NCBI GenBank assembly: GCA_963575745.1
Contig: CAUYUJ010022082.1
Coordinates: 493,001 to 517,500 of the forward strand
Direction of reading: 5' to 3'
Length of the DNA: 24,500 nucleotides
Source: Prorocentrum cordatum
Lineage: Eukaryota; Sar; Dinophyceae; Prorocentrales; Prorocentraceae
Part shown: one piece after another, positions 17,558 to 24,500 of the stretch
How the letters are laid out: each line of letters opens with the position of its first letter
Numbering within the stretch: position 1 is the first letter of the stretch
Made by a program: the position numbers and the translations under genes
Notes under the pieces: model-generated
Told to the model about the DNA's origin: nothing
Seen by the model: only the letters and a program-made list of their open reading frames with translations
The model's database searches: none

Positions 17558-17609
17558 ACGATCTCTAAGGAGGGTCACTTCGCTCGGGAGGTCCCGAGCA
17601 GAGTGACAC

Positions 17610-17690
17610 CCCCCCCTCCTCTTCCTCCTTCCTCTCCTGCTCTTCCTCCTCCTCCTCCTCCATTTCTTCTCCTTATAGATAACTTCTCCC
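17610..17690 (+). repeat. Pyrimidine tract at the start of composite Y, copy 1
   Basis: CTCCTC/TTCC-rich stretch ending CTTCTCCTTATAG. It precedes the conserved head of family Y, as the longer tract 19861-20275 does for copy 2. Confidence 0.8.
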
Positions 17691-18300
17691 TGTCGCACCC
17701 CGAGGCCAGTTTTTTGGGCGGGCCGGGCTTTTCGCCTGAGGCTTGCCAACCATTTATGACTCTGAAACTTAAGCAGTGGCAGCAGTTTCACAGATGGAGG
17801 GCGGGTGGTTTTCACAATGTGACTCTCGCCTTAGCGCCGCGCACATTCCTTTTTTTAACTTGCAAGAGCTTCACGGATTGAGGGCGGGGCGCGTGGTTTT
17901 CAAAATGTGGTTCTCGCCTTAGCGCCGCGCACATTCGTTTTAAACATTGCAAGAGTTCCACGGGTTGATGGCGGAGGGTTTTCAAACTGTGGTTCTCGCC
18001 TTAGCGTTGCGCACATTCGTTCGTTTTTAAAGCATGCAAGAGTTTCACGGATTGAGGGCGGATGGTTTTCACAATGTGGTTCTTGCTTTAGCGCCGCGCA
18101 CATTCGTTTTATAAGCATTTGCAAGAGCTGTACGGATTGAGGGCGGGCCGTTTTCAAAATGTGGTTCTCATTTTAGCCCCGCGCACATTCTCTTTAAACA
18201 CTTGCAAGAGCTCCACGGATTGAGGGCGGTTCCTTTTTTCAACATGTGGTTCTCGTTTTAGCGCCGCGCACATTCGTTTCCAAACTTCGCAAGAGTTTCA
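17691..18300 (+). repeat. Composite repeat family Y, copy 1: head and ~85-bp array
   Basis: A head of about 110 bp (AACTTCTCCCTGTCGCACC, then GGGCCGGGC, TCGCCTGAG, CCATTTATGA) leads into six tandem units of 82-88 bp. Each carries TTCTCGCCTTAGCGCCGCGC, ACATTCGTTT and a GCAAGAGTTTCACGGATTGAGGGCGG-type segment. The TTAGCG positions are about 17831, 17919, 18001, 18088, 18173 and 18258. Copy 2 lies at 20276-20730. Confidence 0.85.
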
Positions 18301-18399
18301 AGGGTTCCCATGATCGACGTACCAGACATGGTGTTTTGGAAAGGGTTCAGGGTCATGCGGGCGCAACAGTTTTGTTGATTCGGTGTGTTGAAGTTCCAA
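18300..18399. other. Unassigned sequence
   Basis: Unique sequence between array Y and the candidate exon. No feature was identified. Confidence 0.4.
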
Positions 18400-18559
18400 C
18401 TATGACGTTCTGGCACGACTCTGGGCCGTCAAGACGCAGCAGTCAGGTTGATACGCGGCGTTGATACCCCGACCGCATTTTTTGGCACGCAGCCGGATCT
18501 TCACTCTGTTGTCTTCCAACGAGGCAGTTCTCTCAATGGAAATGAACCGTTGTAGGGGC
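18400..18559 (-). CDS. Candidate exon, unknown protein
   Basis: On the minus strand, CCCTCCCTCCAAGCTCCC and then TCTTCACAG form a good splice acceptor, followed by 52 in-frame residues to a TAG. They read PLQRFISIERTASLEDNR, VKIRLRAKKCGRGINAAY and QPDCCVLTAQSRARTS. The sequence is non-repetitive and balanced in composition, with three cysteines. A longer minus-strand frame (18400-18810) would start upstream of the acceptor, but its extra part is Arg/Pro-rich and less convincing. No family was recognised. The start, upstream exons and true end cannot be placed. Confidence 0.35.
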
Positions 18560-18569
18560 CTGTGAAGAG

Positions 18570-18756
18570 GGAGCTTGGAGGGAGGGTTCATTCCAACATC
18601 GTTGATGACTCCTGGGTTTCCACTGGTCCTCCTCCTCCTCCTCGTCCCCTTTAAACCGTGGGTGGTGGGGGTCGGGCTCACATGTGGCCACCCAGCTTGG
18701 GCCTCTCGACCTGCCGAGTGCCAGGGCCTTGGGGATGCGCAGCCGATCGCGGGAGG
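18570..18756. other. Unassigned sequence with short CTC run
   Basis: Contains CCTCCTCCTCCTCCTCGTCC at about 18627-18646. It is otherwise unique, with no recognised gene. Confidence 0.4.
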
Positions 18757-18920
18757 CTTATACGTCGGGCCTGCCCCTCTCCTGGAGAAACACTGAAACA
18801 TAGTCAACACATAGTCTGGGGACGATTGTCTGAGTATGTTTGGGCACGTTCTGAATCTGTGTTAGGCTATTTTGACATTTCGTCAAAAATCAGCCTGTAG
18901 GAGGACACGCCCCCTAACAG
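18757..18920. mobile_element. MITE-like element, family M1, copy 2
   Basis: Aligns with 11058-11224: GTCGGGCCTGCCCCTCT at the left, TAGTCTGGGGAC, GAGTATGTTTGG, TTTCGTCAAAAATC inside, and CCTGTAGGAGGACACGCCC at the right, which is inverted relative to the left end. Ends are more decayed than in copy 1 and no clean target duplication is visible. Confidence 0.7.
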
Positions 18921-18972
18921 GAGGGCCTGTCCCTCTACAGGAACAGCATTAACACATATTAGAAACAGTTAC

Positions 18973-19642
18973 CCTGGCGAAGAACCCAAACCATCCCACA
19001 CACGTGGAAAGTATCAACAGGACCGCTCGATGCACAAGAACTCGTGGGAGGGATGTCGAAACATGTGAGGGGTGTGCCGAACGGGACCCGAGTACTTACG
19101 CATGCGGTGGGGCCTTCGGTGGAGCTCCTTATGGGGCCACAAAACGTTAGGGGTGTGCCGAAATGCACCCGAATACGCATGCAGGCCCTGCCACTGGGGC
19201 CTTCGGTGGAGCTCCCCACGGGGCCCTGCCACTCGGGACCACGCAACGTGTGGGTGAGGAAGAGGAAGAGGAGGGGAGGACGAGAGCAGAGGAGGACAAG
19301 GGGAGCAGAGGAGGAGGAGGAGAGCAGAGGAGGAGGAGGAGAGCAGAGGAGGAGGAGGAGGAGGAGGAGAGCAGAGGAGGGAGGAGGAGGAGAGGAGGAG
19401 GAGGAGGAGGAGGAGAGGAGGAGGAGGTAGGAGGAGGGGAGGAGGAGGAGGAGGGAGGATGAGGAGGAGGAGGAGGGAGGAAGGGAGGAATGGGGGAGGG
19501 AGGGAGGGGAGGAGAGGAGGAGGAGGAGGAGGAGGAGGAGAGGAGGAGGAGGGAGGAGGAGGAGGGAGGAGGAGGAGGAGGAGGAGTGGGGCGCGGCGCT
19601 GCGAATTGAAAACGAGGACCCAACACACAGGAGGGTTGGGAA
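18973..19642 (+). mobile_element. Composite satellite element X, copy 3
   Basis: The shortest copy: head CCTGGCGAAGAACCCAAACC (18973 on), about two ~89-bp units (19055-19230) with GGGGCCTTCGGTGGAGCTCC, a long GGA tract (about 19255-19590) and the tail GAAAACGAGGACCCAACAC, then AGGAGGGTTGGGAA ending at 19642. It lies in the same orientation as copy 1. Confidence 0.78.
19255..19590 (+). repeat. GGA polypurine tract
   Basis: About 335 bp, almost entirely G and A; 19492-19586 is an uninterrupted purine run of about 95 nt. It could form triplex or G-quadruplex DNA. This is the low-complexity module of composite element copy 3. Confidence 0.93.
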
Positions 19643-19755
19643 TCAGAAGGGGGCGATGTGTTGGCATCATTGGGCTATTTGTGGCATAGTGTTTGCTGGT
19701 GCTCTGCATTTTTCGTCCAACCTCGGCCTGTAGGAGGACACGCCCGACCTGACAG

Positions 19756-19860
19756 GAGGCCCTGCGCCACTCTGCGGCGCGAAGGCCCGCCGAGGGCTGT
19801 TCCTGTTCCGTGCTCCGCCGCAGGGGCCTCCGGCCTCGGGCGCGGGTTGGGTCCTGTCCC
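19756..19860. other. Unassigned GC-rich sequence
   Basis: GCGCCACTCTGCGGCGCGAAG-like sequence between a MITE end and a pyrimidine tract. It may include a decayed further MITE end. Confidence 0.4.
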
Positions 19861-20113
19861 CCCTGCTCCTCCTCCTCCTCCTCCTCCTCGTCCTCCTCCT
19901 CGTCCTCCTCCTCCTCCTCCTCCTGCCTCCTCCTCGTCCTCCTCCTCCTTCTCCTCCTGCCACCCTCCCTCCCTCCCTCCCTCCTTCCCTTCCTCTCTCC
20001 CTCCCTCCCTCCACCACCTCCTACTTCTCCTGCTCCGTCTTTTCTTCCTCCTCCGCCTCCGCCTCCTCCTCCCTCGTCCCTCGTCCCTCGTCCCTCGCTC
20101 CCTCCCGCCTTCT

Positions 20114-20155
<42 letters not shown>

Positions 20156-20275
20156 CCTTCTCCTGCTCCTCCTTCTCCCTCCTCCCTCACTACCTCCTCC
20201 CTCCCCCCTCCTTTCTCCATCCTCATTCCTCCATCCTCCTTCATCCTTCATCCTTCCTTCCTTTATCTTTTTTCC
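19861..20275 (+). repeat. CTC/CCT polypyrimidine tract
   Basis: About 415 bp, mostly C and T, with (CTCCTG)n at about 20118-20150. It faces the GGA tract at 19255-19590 across about 270 bp, so the two could base-pair as a large imperfect hairpin. It also precedes composite Y copy 2. Confidence 0.93.
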
Positions 20276-20730
20276 TTCAAGATCTCCCCTTGTCGCATCA
20301 CCAGACGTGTCCGTTGGCCGGGGCGGGCATGTCGCCTGAGACTACCCCACCGTTTATGATCTTGAAGGTCGAGTGTTGCAATTGTTTCAAGGATGCACGG
20401 CGGGCCGTCTTAAACATTGAGTTATTGCTTTGGCTTCGCGCGTATTCCATTTGAACGTTCGACTGGTTCAGGGCTGGAGTGCGGGTCGTTTTTTAGTTGA
20501 GTTCTCGCCTTAGCGCCGCGAGTATTCGTCTCACACGTTTTGCAATGTATTCAATCACCGAGAGTTGTTCAATGGAATTCTTTCCCCAGTGCCGCGAACA
20601 TGTGCCTTCAACGTTTGCATCAGTTTCAAGGATGGAGGCTGGCTCCTTTTCAACATGTTGCTCTCGCTTTAGCACCGCGCGTTCGTCTTATAAATTGTCA
20701 TTGCAGCTTCAAGGATTCGCAGGGTGGACG
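20276..20730 (+). repeat. Composite repeat family Y, copy 2
   Basis: The head (AGATCTCCCCTTGTCGCATC, GGCCGGGGCGGGC, TCGCCTGAGACTACC, CCGTTTATGATC) matches 17691-17800. It is followed by diverged ~85-bp units with TTCTCGCCTTAGCGCCGCG at about 20502 and CTCTCGCTTTAGCACCGCGC at about 20660. The array is shorter and more decayed than copy 1. Confidence 0.75.
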
Positions 20731-20859
20731 TCACAAGAAACGTGCGTTGTGTTTTGGGGAGTAAACCCATGCATCGACATCTGTTGTTCCAAAACCCGTT
20801 TGCGAATGGGCGCGTAGACCATCATTAATCTCGCGCCCCTCAGGGCGCCAGGGCGCCCC
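20731..20859. other. Unassigned sequence
   Basis: Unique, with a small CTCAGGGCGCCAGGGCGCCC quasi-repeat near 20839. No gene was recognised. Confidence 0.4.
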
Positions 20860-21129
20860 TTGCTCTCGTCTCCCTTAGAACACATAATATGCGTTGCCTC
20901 GAGGGGCCTATACAGTGCACCCACGTGCAAACATGGATGTATCAGTACTGGATGTCCTGCAGGGGTTCTCCCCTATTGGCTGACCACGTCGGTGCATGGA
21001 TTTCCGCCTCCTAAGATTAGGCGAATTCATGCACTGATGCGGTTGGGGGGCTTCCTGTGGGCAGGGCACTGGGGCTACCCAGTTCTGACGGAGTTGGCCC
21101 CCGTCCGCCGCGTGCGCGTGGTGACGTAG
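20860..21129 (+). pseudogene. LINE-type reverse transcriptase remnant
   Basis: A frame of 89 codons (no ATG at its start) contains, at about 20962-21069, VLPYWLTTSVHGFPPP followed by KIRRIHALMR and FLWAG. This matches the pattern found after the catalytic core in plant and algal non-LTR retrotransposon proteins: a (I/V)P-Y segment, a (L)PK block, an I(D)-(R)R helix, and F(L/W)W-G. The catalytic YxDD region and all upstream domains are missing, so it would be a 5'-truncated, decayed copy. The frame ends at TAG shortly after FLWAG; a neighbouring frame (21057-21911) may carry the continuation after a frameshift. The assignment rests on motif resemblance alone. Confidence 0.42.
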
Positions 21130-21911
21130 GCGTGCCATTCGCGGTGGCAGGGCGCCGGGGTTATTGGGAGCCGCTGATTCTACTTCTCATGGCCTTACTA
21201 CGTATACAGTTTCCGATTCTGCTGACGGAACTGCCCGACGCAGTTGAATTGCTTGCAACCGTGTCGGTTCGTGGAAATCATGCAGAGCTCCCCGTGCGTA
21301 CCATATACGGCACAGGAGCCGAGCTGGCGAGCAAACGGCAGCAGGCGAACCCCCACGAGCCCAACTCCGATCTCGATCTTCCCTCCTCCCTCCCCTTAGC
21401 GTTCTCGCTGGACAGGAGGAGTAAAAGGAGGAGGAGGAGAAGGAGAAGGAGGAGCATTCTCGCGCGCATTCGCGAGGAGATGGCGGACACGCCGGCAAAA
21501 GAGGCGGAGCAGCCCCCTCGCGACGGCCTCGGCCTCGAGCGGCTACGGCGGCGGCGGCGTGGCGGCTGCTGCGGCGGCGCCGTGGCGGCGTCGCCTTCAT
21601 GTGCTCAGCGTGCGACCCCCCCTCGCCTCGTCCCTCCGCGGCCGCTCTCTCTCTCTCTCTCTCTTTTCTCCCGCTTCGCAGGTGCACAATCATACAGCCC
21701 GCGGCCCGTTCCAGTTCGAACGCGTGGTGCCCCGCATCGCCGCGGCCAAGAGGTGCGGCGGAAGCTCTTCGCTCCGGGTCCCCCCCCACGCCTCGCGGGA
21801 CGGCAGCTCTCTGCGATCGACATTTGCCGCTCGCCGGCACGCACGGCTGCACGGCGACCTTCAGCGTCACGCCTTTTCGGAAAGTGGGTGTGTGAGTCCC
21901 CAGCCAGGTAG
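21130..21911 (+). other. Long ATG-less open frame, unclassified
   Basis: A plus-strand frame open from 21057 to 21911 (starting at GTG) gives 284 codons. Residues about 30-100 look protein-like (YWEPLILLLMALLRIQ, LTELPDAVELLATVSV). An Arg run from a GGA tract (about 21415-21455) follows, then MADTPAKEAEQPPRDG at an ATG near 21480. A (CT)n tract followed by TTCGCAG (about 21645-21681) would make a good splice acceptor, so coding could be interrupted here. No domain was recognised. An opposite-strand frame of similar length (21187-22188) runs into a MITE and is rejected. Confidence 0.25.
21645..21681 (+). repeat. (CT)n tract, possible splice acceptor
   Basis: CTCTCTCTCTCTCTCTCT followed by TTTTCTCCCGCTTCGCAG. 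The shape is that of a pyrimidine tract plus AG acceptor, but no upstream donor could be fixed. Confidence 0.6.
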
Positions 21912-21977
21912 CGCGGGCCGTAAACGTTTGAGGAGGAGTTGTCGTGCGCGCCGGCCCCGTGTGAATCCGAGCCGTTT

Positions 21978-22188
21978 TTTGGACGCCCGAAATGGGTACG
22001 GAAAGAATGGGTACAATGCCCAACAGGAGTTCCTGTTCATTCCGAACAGGACTCGATGTCGGTGTTGCCGCGGCCTGTGTCCATTTGAGACAGAAGGCCG
22101 CCTGCCCAACAGCGGCCGCTGTTGGTTTGGGACAACATTTGTTGTTGAGCATTGTACACTTTTTTCCGTACCCATTTCGGGCGTCCAA
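21978..22188. mobile_element. MITE-like element M2 with 48-bp terminal inverted repeats
   Basis: The ends begin TTTGGACGCCCGAAATGG and GTACGGAAA on both strands: 27 bp identical, then matching to about 48 bp with four or five differences. GTTT occurs directly outside both ends (21974-21977 and 22189-22192), a likely 4-bp target duplication. The 211-bp element is packed with hairpins: TCCTGTTC-attcc-GAACAGGA (about 22031-22051), a GCGGCC...GGCCGC pair (about 22059-22091), and the perfect 20-bp palindrome CCAACAGCGGCCGCTGTTGG (about 22107). It is non-coding, with no second copy in the window. Confidence 0.82.
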
Positions 22189-22192
22189 AGTT

Positions 22193-22607
22193 TTGCACGA
22201 TGCCCGCTCTGCAATGCAGCGCCCAGAGGCGCAGCGTGCAACAGCGCATTATCACGCCTGCGTGTTCTTGCGCGGATTCGCTCTTCAATTTGTAGGGTAG
22301 CATTATTGACCCAGGCCCATGTCCTTCTCTGACCTACGCTCGTGTTGGCTTCCCGAGCTTAGGCGTGTGCGTCGTCACTCCAGGAGGTTCTGGATCCCGT
22401 CTGCACACCCCGAAGCGTCAGAGGCTGAAACTGCTGCGCGCGAAGGCGAGCATCGCCAATTTCGGACAGCTTCGCGCGAACTCGGAGGACACGAGCCGGG
22501 AAAGGAGGCGGAGTGAGAGGGAAAGGAGAAGGAGGAGGAGGCACCAGTAGGACAAGCACCTGCAGCGGAAGCATCATAACCAGCTTCAGGACGGGCAGCA
22601 GCAGCAT
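22193..22607. other. Unassigned sequence
   Basis: Mostly unique. Short open frames exist but none is recognised. A GGAGGCGGAG/GGAGAAGGAGG purine stretch lies at about 22500-22540. Confidence 0.4.
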
Positions 22608-23020
22608 ATGATGATGCTGCTGCTGATGATGATGATGATGATGATGCTGATGCTGATGATGCTCATGATGTTGCTGCTGCTGCTGATGATGATGATGATG
22701 ATCATGATGATGATCATGATCATGATGATGATCATGATCATGATGATCATGATGATGATGAGGAGGAACATGATGCTGATGATGATGAAGAGTATGATGG
22801 TCATGAGGATGAGGATACGGATGAGGATGACGTTGATAATGAATATGATGATGATGACGATGATGATGGTGATGATGGTCAGGATGATGGTGAGGAGGAG
22901 GAAGAGAAGGAGCCGGATCATGGTGATGGTGGTGATGATGATTATGGTGGAGAATAAGATGATAAAGATGTTGATGATGATGATGATGATATTGCTGATG
23001 ATGATGATGCTGATGCTGAC

Positions 23021-23063
<43 letters not shown>

Positions 23064-23064
23064 C

Positions 23065-23123
<59 letters not shown>

Positions 23124-23400
23124 GGGCTGGTGATAATGCTGGTGGCGACGATGGCGATGCATATGCAGATGGTGATTTTGATGATGATGGTGATGACGAT
23201 GATGTTGATGCTGATGACGCTGATGATGATGATGCGACGACGACGACTATGATGGTGATACCGACGATGATGACGGCGATGATGACGATGATGTCGGGGA
23301 GGATGCTGGCGAGGAGGATCAGGAGGTGGATGGGGAGGAGGAAGAAAAGGAGCAGGAGGGGGCAGAAAGGAGAGAACGAGGAGGGCAGGAGGATTAAGCA
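22608..23400 (+). repeat. GAT trinucleotide microsatellite 4
   Basis: Long GAT-dominated tract. It is nearly pure (GAT)n at about 23020-23121, has ATGATCAT palindromic blocks at about 22700-22760, and is mixed with GGA toward 23400. Met, Asp, Ile, His and Ser homopolymer frames on both strands are artefacts of the repeat. Confidence 0.95.
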
Positions 23401-23416
23401 GGAAGGAGGACGATGA

Positions 23417-23965
23417 CGACCCTTAGACTCTGAGGATGACCAGGCGGATGACGGCGACCACAACGACCATGACGACCACGGCAAAGATCGCGACAACAAT
23501 TGCGACGCCGGCAGCAGCGGCGACGCCGACCACAGCAGATGCAGCAAGCGCCGGCTGGGATCTCCGCTGGCAGCGCAGGCCACCGCGTTCTGGCGGGGCT
23601 ACGTCGCGGCGCAGGACCCGCGGGGGGGAGGGAAAGGGCGGAATGGTGGAAAAGAAGGGGGACGGGGCAAGGGAGGGAGTCTCTCTAGCCGCGCATGCAA
23701 ACCTGGAACTCCCAAAAATATTGAATACTCTCAACAAGACCCCATCGTGTTGTGCGGCACAATCGGCAAAGAGGATCTGGTTTCACAGGAGGAGGAGGAG
23801 GAGGATGACGAGGAGGAGGAGGAGGTCGATGAGCAGAAGGATGAGCAAAAGGAAAACGGGGAGCATCACGAAGGAGGAGAAGGACGATCAGCAGCAGAAA
23901 CTGGAGTGGAAGTTGCGGGAAGAAACATGGTGGAGGTGGATATGACATATGGAGGATCAGGATGA
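23417..23965 (+). CDS. Candidate exon or gene end with AFWRGY motif and acidic tail
   Basis: A frame of 182 residues with no ATG before its last part runs from just after a TGA to a TAG/TGA stop at 23965. It starts Asp/His-rich and passes KRRLGSPLAAQATAFWRG, then YVAAQDPR. AFWRGY is typical of the second half of calmodulin-binding IQ motifs, but the Ile-Gln at the expected spacing is absent. A Gly/Lys/Arg-rich linker, PKNIEYSQQDPIVLCG, a Glu/Asp run (from GGA/GAC repeats) and KDEQKENGEHHEGG complete it. It could be an exon of a longer protein or repeat-flanked chance sequence. Confidence 0.3.
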   Translation, partial: RPLDSEDDQADDGDHNDHDDHGKDRDNNCDAGSSGDADHSRCSKRRLGSPLAAQATAFWRGYVAAQDPRGGGKGRNGGKEGGRGKGGSLSSRACKPGTPKNIEYSQQDPIVLCGTIGKEDLVSQEEEEEDDEEEEEVDEQKDEQKENGEHHEGGEGRSAAETGVEVAGRNMVEVDMTYGGSG

Positions 23966-24500
23966 CGATGGTGGTGGTAGTGATGACGACGATGATGATG
24001 ATGGTAGCGATGATGATGATGCTGCTGCTGATGATAATGATGGTGGTGATGCTAATGATTAAGATGAGGATGGGGATGCTGATGGTGATGAATATTTTGA
24101 TTATGATGACGATGACGCCGGCTACGATGATGATAATGTTGATGCTAATGTTCATGTTGTTGATGGTGATGTGGACATTCGTGGTGGTGGTTCTGATCAT
24201 GGTGGTGGTGATAACGATGGTGATGATGATGATGGTGCTGGCGATGGTGATGATGACGGTACTGATGATGATGACGACGGCGATGGTGATGATGATGGTG
24301 ATGATGTTGGTGGTGGTGATGGTGATGGTGATAGCGATGATGATTGTGGTGGTGATGATGCTGATGGTGATGATGTTGATGCTGATGCTGCTGCTGATGA
24401 TGATGATGCTGCTGATGACGATGTTGGTGCTGATGCTGATGCCGATGATGCTGATGATGATGCCGATGATGATGAGGATGAGGATGATAAGGATGAGGAT
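23966..24500 (+). repeat. GAT trinucleotide microsatellite 5
   Basis: GAT/GGT/GCT-rich tract running to the window edge, same orientation as the other four GAT tracts. It probably continues beyond the window. Confidence 0.93.

Larger units (their letters stand above)
18921..19755. mobile_element. MITE family M1, copy 3, split by an insertion
   Basis: The left part (about 18921-18972) begins GGGCCTGTCCCTCTACAGG and continues AACACATA as in copy 2. The right part (about 19643-19755) ends TTTTTCGTCC, then CCTGTAGGAGGACACGCCC. The 670 bp between them is composite element X copy 3. Copies 2 and 3 are head-to-tail, sharing the CTAACAGGAGGGCC junction, and a similar CTGACAGGAGGCCC follows copy 3. 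Confidence 0.6.

Noticed and set aside
21710-21730. tRNA T-loop-like AGTTCGAAC
   Set aside because: No matching acceptor or anticodon stems around it; I found no tRNA cloverleaf in the window.
21187-22188. 333-codon minus frame
   Set aside because: Its start lies in the M2 MITE terminal repeat and its middle in a GGA tract; no domain was recognised.
22359-23252. His-rich (267 codons) and Met-rich (214 codons) frames
   Set aside because: Pure GAT microsatellite reading frames on opposite strands.

Overview
This looks like nuclear DNA from a GC-rich, repeat-dense eukaryote. There is no dense run of ATG-started genes as in bacteria. The window carries (AC)50, long GAT, GGA and CTC microsatellites, several minisatellites, an 89-bp satellite, MITE-like inverted-repeat elements, a LINE-type reverse-transcriptase remnant, and short open stretches that sit behind pyrimidine-rich AG splice acceptors. 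An alga or other protist is my best guess, but I cannot assign a lineage from sequence alone. I saw no complete, confidently recognisable protein-coding gene, no rRNA or tRNA gene and no CRISPR array.

Layout. 1-1360: GAT and GTC/GTG microsatellites around a GC-rich spacer. 1556-2620: a degenerate tandem family of about 130 bp. 2860-8860: a block of minisatellites in the order A-B-C-D-C-B-E-F-A (A = GGGTCTTCCCAAACC, B = CCTAGGCCTACCC, C = CCCGACCC with TTAGGG cores, D = CGAACGGGC, E = TTCGTTCTCGCC, F = CACGGC-type). 8860-10700: purine and pyrimidine tracts and GC-rich sequence. 10700-11950: a possible small intron-containing gene, an inverted-repeat element with a 6-bp direct repeat (11058-11224) and a 189-bp foldback (11533-11721). 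11951-15029: two opposite-facing copies of a composite element (head, roughly 89-bp tandem array, GA-rich tract, tail), with a candidate cysteine-rich exon between them. 15030-17560: a GTTGTG/CACAAC inverted repeat, an interspersed repeat pair, mirrored purine/pyrimidine tracts and (AC)50. 17610-20730: two copies of a second composite family (pyrimidine tract, head, ~85-bp units), MITE copies, and a third copy of the first composite element that splits one MITE. 20860-22190: reverse-transcriptase remnant, unclassified ORF, and a second MITE with 48-bp terminal inverted repeats. 22600-24500: GAT microsatellites around an open frame with an AFWRGY motif.

The genes do not form a visible pathway. 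The coherent biology here is repeat biology: modular elements that combine unique ends with internal satellite arrays, nested insertions, and minisatellite expansion. Most long open frames are by-products of repeats that lack stop codons. The best coding candidates are four short pieces: minus-strand exons at 13425-13559 and 18400-18559, the reverse-transcriptase piece near 20962-21069, and the open frame at 23417-23965. All need transcript or homology evidence.
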